Source of the DNA: Aricia agestis
Taxonomy: Eukaryota > Arthropoda > Insecta > Lepidoptera > Lycaenidae
Length of the DNA stretch: 64,000 bases
Assembly: GCF_905147365.1 (NCBI RefSeq)
Contig: NC_056409.1
Span: forward strand, 3,415,001 to 3,479,000
Reading direction: 5' to 3'
A model generated the notes under the pieces. It was not told the DNA's origin, searched no databases, and saw only the letters and a list, made by a program, of their open reading frames with translations. Made by a program: the position numbers and the translations under genes. This document shows positions 42,106 through 52,812 of this stretch, piece by piece (position 1 is the stretch's first letter; every line of letters starts with the position of its first letter).

Positions 42106-43369
42106 ATAAAAATCGGCCAAGTGCGAGTCGGACTCGCGCACGAAGGGTTCCGTATCGATATTGTTATAATTTTGCTACGTTAAATTTGCCAGTTAAAACA
42201 ATATTGTGTAATGATGATGTATAAGAGCCTTTAACAGACTATACGCGCTGTAAAGAAACCAAATTCAATGTGCCAACCTTTAACGAGTAGCGTTGTCTAT
42301 GGCCGGAGTCAAAACTGATCTGTAATATATTGATTCGTATATTTAATTCCACGATTTTATTGATATATTAAAATAAAGATAATTGTTAAAAATCTCATAT
42401 GTTACGAATTAAATAGTTGTGGATTTTTAAACACTGTATTTACGATTATCACTGTAACGAAAGGTAAATAATCTTATTCAAACTGAATGATTAAATTAAA
42501 GTTAGATTGTTAATAATTCTGTATAATTTATTATGTAATGATAAGGCCTGTTTTATAATTTATAATATTGTATTTAATATAACTACTTCTACGGAAGTAA
42601 CCTTCCGTAGAAGTTTCTAGAAATTAAGAATAATAATTATGCTACTCAAAATAACTGAACAACTTTTCATAACGATATTTTTAGGTTTAGACTCTGTCCT
42701 TTAGTGAAATTTGTTGCAAAATTAGTATCACAGATACTACTACAAATTGTTCTAGTTTTACATACTTTGTCATTAATTGTAAGAAAAATAGTTGTTGAAT
42801 TGTATTGTAGATTTTGGGTATAAAAAGCCTAGCGATGTTAGCAGGCGTCATTCCATTACTTAGCTATCGAAGAGGCTCAACTTATAACAAAATTGGTATC
42901 TGTGTACAACCTGTGTAATAATTTAAATAAATAAACTATCTACTGTGTTACTGAAGTCGTTTTCTTATCAATATAGAGTGAAAGTAGACAAAAAATTATG
43001 TTTTTTGTATGTGAGCCCCCCATAAATATTTACTTTATTTTAATTTTATTATTAATTATTAAAGTACAAATATAATTAAGGATTTTGTGACAATTTCGAG
43101 TGCCTAACTTTATTACCATTATTAATTACGAGCAAAAAAGGCCAAAAAAATCACGTTTCTTTAATGGGAGCCCCCCTTAAATATTAACTTTATTTTATTT
43201 ATAGTATTTGTTGTTATAGCGGCAACAGATATACACAATCTGTGAAAATTTCAGTAATCTAGCTATAGCGGTTCTTGAGTTACAGCCTGGAGACAGACAG
43301 ACGGACAGACAAACATCGAAGTCTCATTCATAGGGTCCCGTTTTCACCCTTTGGGTACGGAACCCTAAC
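42106..43369 (+). mobile_element. Interspersed repeat CGGCCAAGTGCGAG...ACGGAACCC, split by an LTR
   Basis: Starts AAATCGGCCAAGTGCGAGTC after an A-run and ends CCTTTGGGTACGGAACCCTA. The 3' part (TTGAGTTACAGCCTGGAGAC, AGACAGACGGACAGAC) matches 49309-49696. The sequence 42162-42970 is an insertion. Without it the element is about 450 bp. Non-coding, class uncertain. Confidence 0.75.
42162..42970 (+). mobile_element. Probable solo LTR
   Basis: Begins TGTTATAATTTTGC and ends TTTCTTATCA (TG...CA), flanked by ATAT on both sides (42158-42161, 42971-42974), a 4-bp duplication. It contains TATAAAAAGCC at 42819 and overlapping AATAAA signals at 42926-42935, about 100 bp apart, as in an LTR with a short R region. 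It interrupts a known repeat. No second copy is in the window, so ends rest on these features only. Confidence 0.55.
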
Positions 43370-43715
43370 AAAAACGCCCTAACTTTTTTAGCTTCACGTG
43401 AAATGCCCCTTGACCATATAGTTTTCTCCAGACTCACCGGTACCAACCGCTACCCGTGATATTGTTTTCGTCCAAAAATGCCGTACCCCTCAAAATGCCG
43501 AATATATTTTACGCAGAATAAATAAATGAATATATTTTTAAGAGGCTCGTAAACAATTACTCGAGCACAATGAGATCCGGCCATCCATCTAATCTTCTTT
43601 GGGAAGGATGCCTCGCTTACAATACCTCTTTTGTCTTCGCAATCAGGTATTTTATTCATCATTATACTTAAGATATTTAAATTATAATTTTATACTTTAT
43701 TACAATAGAATTATT
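43370..43715. other. No recognisable gene
   Basis: Frames of 70-96 codons cross here and run into the structured segment; no domain. Confidence 0.4.
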
Positions 43716-43795
43716 AAGTATTTGCCTCGGTTAAGGCACGAGCTTGGGATTCTCTCGTTGAGGTGTGAAGGTTTCACACCTTCCAGGCAATACTT
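43716..43795. other. Structured segment, tRNA-like or multi-hairpin
   Basis: AAGTATTTGCCT pairs with AGGCAATACTT across the segment (one bulged T). Inside are ACGAG/CTCGT (43738-43742 with 43754-43758) and AGGTGTGAA/TTCACACCT (43761-43781). A GCCT/AGGC pairing is an alternative to the outer stem. The layout recalls a cloverleaf and GGTTTCACACC is loosely box-B-like, but no standard tRNA fits. Confidence 0.35.
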
Positions 43796-44265
43796 GTGTT
43801 CTAAAGGGCCGCATATCCCGACCCCGATATTACCCGATATTTACCCGACCGATTATCTTATATATGAAATTCTCGTGTCACAATGTTAGGCCGCGTACTC
43901 CTCCGAAACGGCTATACTGATTTTAACCTATATGCATATTCAGTGAGTCTGAGAATCGGCAACTGGGTACTTTTTATATTGATAAGTGCATTTATTGAAT
44001 AAATAATAGTAAATTATTACAACTCGAGACTGACGGCGACTATTGTTTGTGCGACGGGATAGCGATGGATATGCCATGGTGACATACTTATTTAGTCACT
44101 TCAATAAAATAATACGGGCGAAATACTTTATATGCCATCAGCTGATATTAGGCATCCGAGCACAACCTACTTCTGGAGCTAGAAAAAAAAACCCTACGGA
44201 CAAATGTCATACCGGTTTGCGTGCATACAACGTCATAATAATATGTCATAGTGCCATCTTATGCT
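43796..44265. other. Old Helitron-type scrap plus single-copy DNA
   Basis: 43855-43925 holds CTCGTGTCACAATGTTAGGC and CTCCTCCGAAACGGCTATAC, the start of another lepidopteran repeat also seen at 52749-52812. CCCGATATTACCCGATATTT upstream is a short direct repeat. No gene. Confidence 0.45.
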
Positions 44266-44459
44266 AAGTGTCTAAACACACTAGGTCGAAAATACGCAGC
44301 CGAAGTTCGGCATGATTACGCTTGTAATGCGCTACGCATACAATATAACGCGACGTAATTTCGGCATGGTGTGTCATCAGCAATTTAAAATACAATGCAG
44401 GCGTACCTAATCATGCCCAACTTCGGCCGCGTTTATTCGGCCTAGTGATTTAGGCACTA
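44266..44459 (-). mobile_element. MITE, AGTGTCTAAAC family, copy 3 (inverted)
   Basis: Ends TAAGTGTCTAAACACACTAG and CCTAGTGATTTAGGCACTA; the interior (CGACGTAATTTCGGCATGGT, then AATTTAAAATACAATGCAG) is the reverse complement of copy 1 at 3354. Confidence 0.8.
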
Positions 44460-44908
44460 ACATCAACAACTATTCGTTTTTTTAAACTGACCCTTCGACA
44501 ATATGCCACTGCCCGATGCTTCGAAAGCACTTTTTCAATAGTAGCCTTGTATTGCTAAACGCGCTGGTGCGAGGGGTCTTGTACTATGGACTCTTTGGCA
44601 GCAAATATGTAAAGGCTACTTAATTATTGACGTGTCTCTACAATTATATTTTAGCCTCCATTGTTTTAGCTTTTAACAAAAGACAAAACCGATCGCCCAC
44701 GCGTAGTAAATAATATATTTTTGAGGTTAGATATTTGCATATAAAGTTTTATGTTTTGTGTGAGCACCTAAATATTTAATGTACTAATGCTTCCTCAAAG
44801 TTCTTGCGTATTAACTATTTATGGATGCCAAAATTCGTGAAGTACGAGCGGTACGTGTGGTGGTGTTTGCTGCGACTTCACTTGTAATGTAAACCTGTCT
44901 TAAGACTC
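44460..44908. other. No recognisable gene or repeat
   Basis: AT-rich single-copy DNA. Confidence 0.5.
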
Positions 44909-44911
44909 TTA

Positions 44912-45132
44912 AGCCGGGTCCAGACGAGTGTAACGTGTAATGTAAGATTACGTGTAATTTAGCGTCAACAGTGAGTGTGGACGGCACTGCGAGCGCCTTT
45001 GTGCTCGCGCGAAAAACCGACAGCCGATGGGTCAACCCCGAGCGCCGCGTGAGCGTTACATGTAATGCTCGTAGTGCCGTCCATACGTAGAATTCGTGTT
45101 ACATTACACGTTACACTCGTCTGGATCCGGCT
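44912..45132. mobile_element. PIF/Harbinger-type MITE (AGCCGGRTCCAGACGAG)
   Basis: AGCCGGGTCCAGACGAGTGT and, on the other strand, AGCCGGATCCAGACGAGTGT; the arms continue AACGTGTAATGTAA. TTA flanks both ends (44909-44911, 45133-45135), the 3-bp duplication of PIF/Harbinger. The interior is CG-rich. The 74-codon minus frame inside is not a gene. Confidence 0.85.
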
Positions 45133-45161
45133 TTATATACAGTAGCCTGTACATGATTTAA

Positions 45162-45387
45162 CACTCGCGCGCGAGCCGCGATCCGAGCCGCGAGATGCGC
45201 CACGACTGCCACGAGCCCAGGCGAGAGTGTAAACTCGAACTCGCGGGTCGTCTCGCGGCGCGGCTCGCGGCTCGCAGGGCTCGCGTCCGGAGCGGTTTTC
45301 AAAGGAGCTCGAACAGGACGCGAGCTTCGTGTTTAAAGTACTCGCGCTAAACACTCGCGCTGCAAGCCGAGCCACGAGACGCGAGTA
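45162..45387. mobile_element. GC-rich MITE with YACTCGCG ends
   Basis: CACTCGCG at the left and, on the other strand, TACTCGCG at the right; TAA at 45159-45161 and 45388-45390. The interior is a dense mixture of CTCGCG, GAGCCGCGA and GGCTCGCGG words, about 65% GC by eye. Only 30 bp from the previous element. Short terminal pairing makes the call less certain. Confidence 0.6.
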
Positions 45388-46396
45388 TAAATCTCGTATT
45401 AAGGAAGTTGAATTAACCTAGTCTAGTTGAACAGAGTTGGTACATCCTTTATTGAAAACTGCCTTGTTTCTTAGATTGTTAAAACATAGATCGACCTGTT
45501 GATGGATAAGCGTTTTGACGTAAGCCAATCAAACGTGCTAGTAAATAGATAAATTTCTGGTAAAGGGTAGGATAAAGGTTTACCAAAACCCAGGCGTGTA
45601 GTTTTTTAATTCCTGATTTTAATTGCATATATTACATACCTACACCCGGCAATATTGCATACTAAGCACGTATATCATGATCACTATGTAGTTTGTTCAT
45701 GATATCAGCCTCTAAAGTCTTTTCATTACATTCTCAACCATCAAAATTTCAATATGCGTAATTGGTGCGTATTTCACAAAGCCAAAATACTACCTACATA
45801 GGGATGTGAATTTTTTTCCAATTATTGTAATCAAGGCACCCTTTGGTGCGTGAATGGTACTATTTGCCTTCTTTTATGCTGAACCCTATTCTAGGGATCG
45901 GCCCTAAATAATTGTGCATATCTACAACTTGCCGTATTTACCCCCAGATAAACCCCATCGATGTATTATAATATACAGTAGATGCTGCTTGTCAAAGTTA
46001 AAATTAAACAGTAATTTCCATATTATGATTTCGTAGTCTCTATATGTAGCAAAAATGTAGGGAATAAATATTTAATTTATTCCTTACATTTAATCAAGCT
46101 ATTATAATTTCTATTTTCTACCACAGTAAAAGTATAAAATGAAACTGATTTGTGTTACATAATTACATTATAATAAGGCTTTTGTTACACTTATAAGGTT
46201 ACTTTCTATGGCCACATAGTAGGGGTCAGTTTACACCTTAATGAGACGTAAAAACATTGTATTCTGTTACATAATTAATAATTATAATGCCGATATAAAA
46301 TTAAAATTTTTAGCGGCGTCCCGCCTCACAATATAATCCTTGTTTTAATTTTGTATTGCTTTGAACGTCAACTCGCGCCACGTGTAACCTTAGATA
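45388..46396. other. AT-rich single-copy stretch
   Basis: No gene or repeat recognised. AATAAA-like words are frequent but uninformative in this composition. Confidence 0.45.
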
Positions 46397-46399
46397 TTA

Positions 46400-46660
46400 T
46401 GCTGGCTTCTCACGGCGCGTAATATCATGAGTCGCGCTGCGCCGTGCCGATTTACCGTGTACGAGCGAGAACGAGCCAACAGGCGAGTCCGCGCTACCCG
46501 TTCTCATGGCGCGTGATATCACGAGCCGCCGACCCGCGCCTTTGAAGTCGACTTCAATCGGATCGGACGCGCCTGCTCGCGACAACTCGCGCCACCTCGA
46601 GCCGCCCACTTCAGATGGCGCGGCGCGGCTCGTGATATTACGGTCCGTGAGAAGCCAGCA
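46400..46660. mobile_element. GC-rich PIF/Harbinger-type MITE (TGCTGGCTTCTCACGG)
   Basis: TGCTGGCTTCTCACGG and its reverse complement CCGTGAGAAGCCAGCA form near-perfect ends; TTA flanks both sides (46397-46399, 46661-46663). Internal words GCGCGTAATATCA and GCGCGTGATATCACGAGCCG repeat within the arms. Non-coding, CpG-rich. Confidence 0.85.
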
Positions 46661-46863
46661 TTAGGTAGGTATTTCGATGTTGTTTTTTATGTTGCGAAAT
46701 GCATAAAGCCTCGGGCATTTTTCCGCCTACATATATTAATAAACGTTCATAGTTCTCCACTCTTCGTCGTTTAATGTTTTTCAATTTTTCTCCCAAAATT
46801 AACTGCACAAATTACAGTAGAATCTCATGTAATTTTTATTCTATGACTTTTTCGCACAGTTAA
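46661..46863. other. Spacer
   Basis: No gene or repeat recognised. Confidence 0.5.
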
Positions 46864-46970
46864 TTAAAAGGCCGGCAACGCACCAGCTGCACCTCTTCTG
46901 ATGTTGCGAGTGTCCATGGACGACTGTAGTTGCTTTTCATCAGGTCAACCGTTAGCTCGTTTGCCCCCTA
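46864..46970 (+). mobile_element. SINE-like repeat, 3' fragment
   Basis: TTAAAAGGCCGGCAACGCAC to CTCGTTTGCCCCCTA matches the 3' half of the family; the expected tail position is occupied directly by the next element. Confidence 0.8.
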
Positions 46971-46971
46971 C

Positions 46972-47026
46972 TTTTTAGGGTTCCGTAGCCAAATGGCAAA
47001 AAACGGAACCCTTATAGATTCGTCAT

Positions 47027-47057
<31 letters not shown>

Positions 47058-47640
47058 CGTATGTCACAGCCACTTTCCTCCGAAACTATAAGAGCTATAC
47101 TATTGAAAATTGGTAAGTAGATGTAGTCTGTAAACTGCATTAAGATTTTGATACAAAAATGTAAAAATTATTAGAAATTTTAGGGGTCCCCATAGGTACA
47201 GCTGAAACAAAAAAATTTTTTTTTCATCTAACCTATACGTGTGGGGTATCTATGGATAGCTTTTCAAAAATCATATTGAGGTTTCTCATGTAATTTTTTT
47301 CTAACCTGAATAGTTTGCGAGAGAGACTCTTCCAAAATGGTAAAGTGTGTGTCCCCCCCCCCCCCCCCCCCTCTAACTTCTAAAGTAGGGGCATGATAAG
47401 TCTAAAAATAATATATGATGTACATTACTATAAAAACTACCAACGAAAATTGGTTTGAACGATATCTAGCAAGTAGTTTTTTTTATACGTCATAACTGGT
47501 AAACCTTAAATTAATTTTCATTAAATCAACTGAAATATAAAAATAAATCAAACACCTTTTCATTTCATTAAAATAAACCTTATTACTGCGGCGGAACCCT
47601 TCATGGGCGAGTCCAACTCGCACTTGGCCGCTTTTTAAAA
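46972..47640 (-). mobile_element. Interspersed repeat CGGCCAAGTGCGAG...ACGGAACCC, full length
   Basis: On the minus strand it starts AAAAAGCGGCCAAGTGCGAG and ends TTTGGCTACGGAACCCTAAA. It contains a 20-bp C homopolymer (plus strand, around 47353-47372) and TGTCTGTCTG/GTCCGTCCGT microsatellite. Matches 4728-5339 through most of its length. Non-coding; the constant 3' ACGGAACCCTAAAA end suggests retrotransposition. Confidence 0.8.
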
Positions 47641-48830
47641 AAGGTAGCTTCTAGCGCTAGCATCGACGCCGCACGTTTTGTACGTAAATCTCACCCTCGC
47701 GATTTTCCGCCTCGAGAGAACGCATTTTTATTTCAATTACTTACTTATTTTGATATTCCTATTGCGTTTGTTACACCAGAATGAGATGATTGGGAATTGG
47801 ACGGAGCTGTAATCTTTTGTATACAATCTAAACATAAGCGTCCTTGAAGTTCTAACACCGAGTAAGTCTAAAATAGCAACTTTTCAAATTGCATATTTTT
47901 CATAATCACTAAATACTAATGCAGATTCGTTATTTAACATTTTTATGAATTTTTGTTGACCGATACGTGCTCCTGATAGATCCAAAAAGCTACTTACGCT
48001 GTGTTAGAACTTCAACGACGTAAGGTTGTGTATCTGAGATTTAGAAGTAGCACCAATGCAAGGCTCATTTTAGACCGAAATTGGAACTGTCGACGCCATC
48101 TTAAGGGAGTTTCTATCACACATACACCATCCCACCAACCGAACAGACATTACAAGCATTCGCATTTTTACTATCATAGATAGTGCGAGTGCTATTTAAA
48201 GGAGTATATTTTGTGCCAACTAGTGTAGACAAAGCTTTGAGATGGGAAATTAGATAGCGCCGACATTGGCCGCCAAAACTTTGGTGCCGGTCCGCTTCTG
48301 TAATTTCGGTGAACTAAACAAAAGTTAGTTATGCGCTAGAAATTAGCTTTACTAGACAGTTAATTTTTAACTAACTGAAGTTGTCATAATAGAAACGAAT
48401 GAGTTTCGTGTATGTTTGAGGAACGAGAGACCGATTCTCGTATCATGAATATCCGTGCAATTCTGTTATATTATTATGGTTCGTACTTAATGCGAAAAAT
48501 ATACGCATGCGGAAACCGAGATGAAGAAAATCAAAAATTCGAGTGTTAAGCATGTTTACTTATAATTTTTCCTTGGTTTTGACTATTTTGACCTACAACT
48601 TGATCATAGCTAGAGAATGTAAGTTATTTCAACACTATTACTGAAACACAACTAGAAGCGCATGTTGTCAATAGATCACAACTAGAAAAAGCATGCTATT
48701 AAGTCATTTATATGTTTGTTTGCCTCAATCAAGCGTAGAACTTGATCGTAACACCGGGGGCTCTCTATTGACTCCACAAGTGCTAAGGGACGTGTGAGAG
48801 GGGACTGCCACCTTACGTCACACTTAGGGT
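47641..48830. other. No recognisable gene or repeat
   Basis: Single-copy DNA; a 60-codon plus frame at 48001 is unremarkable. Confidence 0.45.
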
Positions 48831-48831
48831 T

Positions 48832-49003
48832 AAGCCAAACGAGCGTAATTTGTGAGTTGTGAGTCACGGAATTTCGGCTGGCAGAAATTCTGCTGCATTC
48901 AGTTTCATACAAAAGTGCTGTTTGATTCACACGAGCGTAAATCGTATAATTTTGTGAGTCATGATTTGTATTAAAAGATATTTACGCGGCAGAAATTCTG
49001 CGA
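48832..49003 (+). repeat. Two diverged copies of a GAGCGTAA...GGCAGAAATTCTGC unit
   Basis: AACGAGCGTAATTTGTGAG ... GGCAGAAATTCTGC is followed by CACGAGCGTAAATCGTA ... GGCAGAAATTCTGC. Both units end in the self-complementary word GCAGAAATTCTGC. Probably an old tandem or short element. Confidence 0.55.
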
Positions 49004-49308
49004 AATTTTTTGATTTTACAAAACAAAGCGATGTCAATTCTCCATTATAATCTAACATTGCTTATTTTATTGCCTATTTTTGGTAAAACATAATAAATTT
49101 ATCTTAATTAAATTAATAAAGCAACACGACACAAAGGATTGTTTTTGATTAAAAATTTTATGATAAAAATACTCCTCGTAAAACGAATATTTATTTAATG
49201 TTTTGAACAATTCCCTGGAGGAGGGAGTACGAGGGAAGCATGTACCTCTAGCTCTGTAATGGTGGATCCGAGTTTTTAAAAACGTTGGTTTTTACGAATA
49301 ATCATAAT
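49004..49308. other. Spacer
   Basis: AT-rich, no gene or repeat recognised. Confidence 0.5.
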
Positions 49309-49696
49309 AATCGACCAAGTGCGACTCGGTCGTGCGCGAGTCCGCGTTATAAAGTGAAAGTGGGAAAAAATGTGTTTTTTGTACGGCCCCCCTTCATTAT
49401 TTATGTTATTTCAATTTTATGATAAATTATTAAAGTAAGTACAAATATAATTAAAGATTTTGTGAGTATTTCAAGTATTTCACCCATTACCGTTATTGAT
49501 AACGAGCAAAAAAGGCCAAGAAAATCACGTTTGTTATAATATGGGAGCCCCTCTTAATTATTTTTTTTACTTTGTTTTTAGTATTTGTTGTTATAGCGGC
49601 AGCGGTTCTTGAGATACAGCCTGGAGACAGACAGACATCGAAGTCTTAGGAATAGGGTCCCGTTTTTACCCTTTGGGTACGGAACCCTAAAAAGAT
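49309..49696 (+). mobile_element. Interspersed repeat, ACGGAACCC type
   Basis: Starts AATCGACCAAGTGCGACTCG and ends TTTGGGTACGGAACCCTAAA. It matches the LTR-interrupted copy at 42106-43369, providing an uninterrupted comparison of the family's 3' part. Confidence 0.75.
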
Positions 49697-49740
49697 AAAA
49701 ATAATAAAAATTCAAAAATTTTTGAATTTTTATCTTTTTA
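49690..49740. repeat. AT-rich palindrome at the repeat's A tail
   Basis: AAAAAGATAAAAA...AATTCAAAAA faces TTTTTGAATTTTTATCTTTT-T, a near-perfect hairpin starting in the repeat's terminal A-run. Confidence 0.85.
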
Positions 49741-49972
49741 TTTGCGTTAAAATAACGTTTACGTGACAATAGACAGCAAAAGTAGCCAAAGAAAATTCAC
49801 CCATCTCCCTCCCACACTCTTATATTCATTACGCACCTTTCTTTCTCAGCACGCTGCACGTAGGTACGTCCGGGCTTTCCCCGAAAAGCGGGACTGAGCC
49901 TGTCCCGCGCGGGACATTTAATTTTGATGAAAAAATCGGGACGTCTGGCAACGCTGCTCTACACCCAGCAAA
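49741..49972. other. Single-copy DNA with GC-rich repeat scrap
   Basis: CCGAAAAGCGGGACTGAGCC and TGTCCCGCGCGGGACA-TT, then GGGACGTCTGGCAACGCTG (49868-49960), look like a fragment of a lepidopteran repeat; the end word GGCAACGCTG is hAT-like. Confidence 0.4.
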
Positions 49973-50030
49973 ATCGGATCAGCGGTTTGGGCGTGAAGTT
50001 GTAACAGACAGACAGACAAACTCTCGCATT
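49973..50030 (-). repeat. Fragment of Helitron-type repeat D
   Basis: AAAATCGGATCAGCGGTTTG and GGCGTGAAGTTGTAACAGAC match the 3' part of 26229-26432. Confidence 0.65.
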
Positions 50031-50031
50031 T

Positions 50032-50072
50032 CAAAGTGGCCAGTAGACAAAATAAGTTTGGGAACCCCTGTC
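50032..50072 (-). repeat. hAT terminal fragment
   Basis: On the minus strand CAGGGGTTCCCAAACTTATT followed by TTGTCTAC equals the left end of the hAT element at 23190. Confidence 0.75.
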
Positions 50073-50846
50073 CTAAATTAACCTCTGAAACCAAGCATCA
50101 TTCACATAAGCGCGACGTGCACAAGCGAAAAAAAAAGATGAAAAGCTCGGAATGCTAAGCGAAAGCTACGTTTTATTCTGGAAAAATGCACACTTCCCGT
50201 GGGACCGTTAGATTTTCATTTGTAGAGTAAGAACTTGGGCTTAATATTAACCCGTTTATTTCAATTTGCGCGTACAAAACTACTTAAGAAACCTGACTTG
50301 AAAATAACTAGAAAACATGTAGAAAGTAGAGTTCTCCTCAAAGGGTTAACATAGGATTATAATTTATAATATAATTACAGACAGAAGACCGACAGGAGGC
50401 TTGGCCTACTTTACGTGTCAACGTCTTTTCACGTCTAGCACTAGTCCATTTATGAGTATTTTCTGAATAAGTTTATGTAGAGAATTTTCGTTGAATTTTC
50501 TCTATTAATTATATTTTCACTCTACTGCACCAAAATATGTCTATGTTTAATGTTTATATTCTTCTGGCGCTTATTTATTTGTCCAAGATATTATCAGAGC
50601 CTAAATGGTCTGATAAGAGACTCATTAAAGGTGATATCATTAGATCATCTTATACTCTATAGAGGAGGTAGTATGGCAGTTTGGCCACAAGTCACAGTAC
50701 TCATACAAGTATTCTGTCCGAACTGCACAAGTACCGTACTATCTACAAAATTACTTCTCAACGAGGAATAGGCTCAGTAAAAAATCATTAGCAGCGTTAA
50801 ATCGCTTGTATAGTTGCTAACGTGTAGCGTCAGCCACGCTAACAGT
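50073..50846. other. No recognisable gene
   Basis: Single-copy DNA; a 73-codon plus frame at 50550 lacks domains. Confidence 0.45.
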
Positions 50847-50984
50847 GTTTTTTTAAATGTAAAATAAGGGGGGGGGGGGACAAACGAGCAAACGGGTCGC
50901 CTGATGGAAAGCAACTACCGTCGCCCATGGACACTCGCAACATTAGAAGAGCTGCTAAGCAGGACGTGCGTTATCGGCCTTCTA
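50847..50984 (-). mobile_element. SINE-like repeat, 3' part
   Basis: T-run, G-run (50868-50880) and CAAACGAGCAAACGGGTCGC to AGCAGGACGTGCGTTATCGG match the 3' half of the family on the minus strand with a small insertion. Confidence 0.8.
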
Positions 50985-51150
50985 ACCCATCAAGCCCCGT
51001 AATACACCATTGACCGCGACAACAATAGAATAACAATAGATTTCCAAAAATCCGCCATCGAAGGATTGAGAATACGTTCGCTTCTCGGTCATTGCGGTCA
51101 CTTTAAATATTTTGGTGCGTCTTAACTTTTAATGCACAGTGTTGGGACTA
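50985..51150. other. Spacer
   Basis: No gene or repeat recognised. Confidence 0.5.
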
Positions 51151-51158
51151 GTCAAGCG

Positions 51159-51428
51159 CAGAGTTGCAAATAATGCATTACTTTAGTTAATGCATTTACG
51201 TTTCATTACTCATTACTTCTAGAAATAAGTAATCAGTAATTTCCATTACTCATTACTTTTAGTAATGAGTAATGGAGTCAGTTTCCATTACTCATTACTT
51301 TTTTAAATGTGTAATGGAGGACCACACATTACACATTAATCGTTTACTGAGTAATGGATACCAATTAAACCATTAAAAAAAGTAATGAATAGTGCATTAT
51401 TTTTTACGTTAAGATTTTTGCAACGCTG
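51159..51428. mobile_element. hAT-type MITE made of AGTAATG motifs
   Basis: Ends CAGAGTTGCAAA and, on the other strand, CAGCGTTGCAAA. Perfect 8-bp duplication GTCAAGCG at 51151-51158 and 51429-51436. The interior is crowded with CATTACTCATTACT and its complement AGTAATGAGTAATG, in both orientations. Non-coding, 270 bp. Confidence 0.9.
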
Positions 51429-51436
51429 GTCAAGCG

Positions 51437-52385
51437 TTAACTTTAAACTTTGTCGATACTCATTCAACCCTCTTGTTATAACAGAATAAGATCCCGACAA
51501 AGACCCTCCGAGTTCAAAAGTAGTTAACCCTCCATTGTTTTAATTCTCTGAAATGAAATTTCGTAAGCTGATAGGACCCACCTTTGGTTTCCAATTTTCC
51601 TTTATCTCCCAACTTATTTACTAAAGGACAATAAGAAGTATTTAGTTCTTCTTTTATTAAAATTAGCCTTATGCATCTTAACTATTCGGGGACATAAAAT
51701 TGCACCAAAATCAATTGAAGAAGCACAAACAGGCAGAACTTTCTCAAATTATAACATTTGTATGAATACTGAATATCTTAGATGATCCAAGTCAAAAAAT
51801 TCTCCGTGATAGACTACGAATATGATAGATTAAAGAAAAACGACTAGTCCCATTATAATAGCACACGGCGTATTTTAAACGCGCAGAAGACGCGCAGATA
51901 ACGCGCGTATGCGCGATTCAAACAAGATTCGATCGCAACTTTGTAACTTAGGTCCTTTCCACTCGACGTATTTTTTGCGCACTGACGTGGACTGAAGGTA
52001 CAAAATATTATAGTTCCGCTATACAAAAAAAAAAAGTGCAGTTATCGTAGACCTACTGCTACCTTCATTACCATTGCGCCCTTATTATTTGAAAATTTAC
52101 TTCACCGCGTAACTGACAGCCAAGTCGCAACCCAGCTGCGGTCACTTGACGAAGGTTCCCCAAATTAATTTAAAAAGATTTCCCGCCAAAATCTCCTTTA
52201 AAATGGCAACATTATTCTACATTACCGCGGAAATTACCTAATGTGTTTGTTATGTGCTAAACATACTTGCTTTGCTGTACAGTGTACGGTCAACAGGCGT
52301 TGTGTATTTCAGTGATGTAAATTTTAAAGTTTATGGTAGTAGTGTATACTTTAAAATATATAATTTTAGCTGAACCGGCAAACGT
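51437..52385. other. Single-copy stretch without gene
   Basis: Includes a GCGCGTATGCGCG-type patch near 51880-51915. No exon or repeat recognised. Confidence 0.4.
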
Positions 52386-52387
52386 TA

Positions 52388-52640
52388 TTTTTAACCGACT
52401 TCCAAAAAGGAGGAGGTTATATGTTCGGCTGTGGAGTTTTTTTTTGTTATTTTTTATTTTTGTATGTTCAACAATTACTCCGCCGTTTGTGAACCGATTT
52501 TCGAAATTTTTATTTTGTTGTATTAGGTTTCACTCCAATTTGGTACCATGTTCACAAAAGTGGTGACCTGATGATGGGATCCATGAGTAATCGAGGGAAC
52601 TCCTCGAAATTTATATGGAAACATATGGTGATTTTGGTTT
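52388..52640 (+). repeat. Helitron C interior fragment
   Basis: TTTTTAACCGACTTCCAAAA, CTCCGCCGTTTGTGAACCGA, TGTTCACAAAAGTGGTGACC and AGTAATCGAGGGAACTCCTC follow the order of 14590-14800. Neither Helitron end is present. Confidence 0.7.
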
Positions 52641-52748
52641 TATGAGAAGCTACCAAAACGTAATTATAATATTAATACGTAACGTAATTATAATATTATT
52701 ATTATATAAACTTATAATATTAATATTTTATATAATAAATAAGTACAT

Positions 52749-52812
52749 CTTCTTATCTTTCACGTGTCACAATGTTAGTTACCTTACTCCTCCGAAACGG
52801 TTTTACTGATTA
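52749..52812 (+). repeat. Repeat start CACGTGTCACAATGTTAG
   Basis: TCTTTCACGTGTCACAATGT and ACTCCTCCGAAACGGTTTTA match 43855-43925. The opposite end (GGTCCAGCTGTGTCGGAGGA, 53470-53490) lies to the right, so the long inverted repeat below may be internal to this repeat. Confidence 0.6.
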
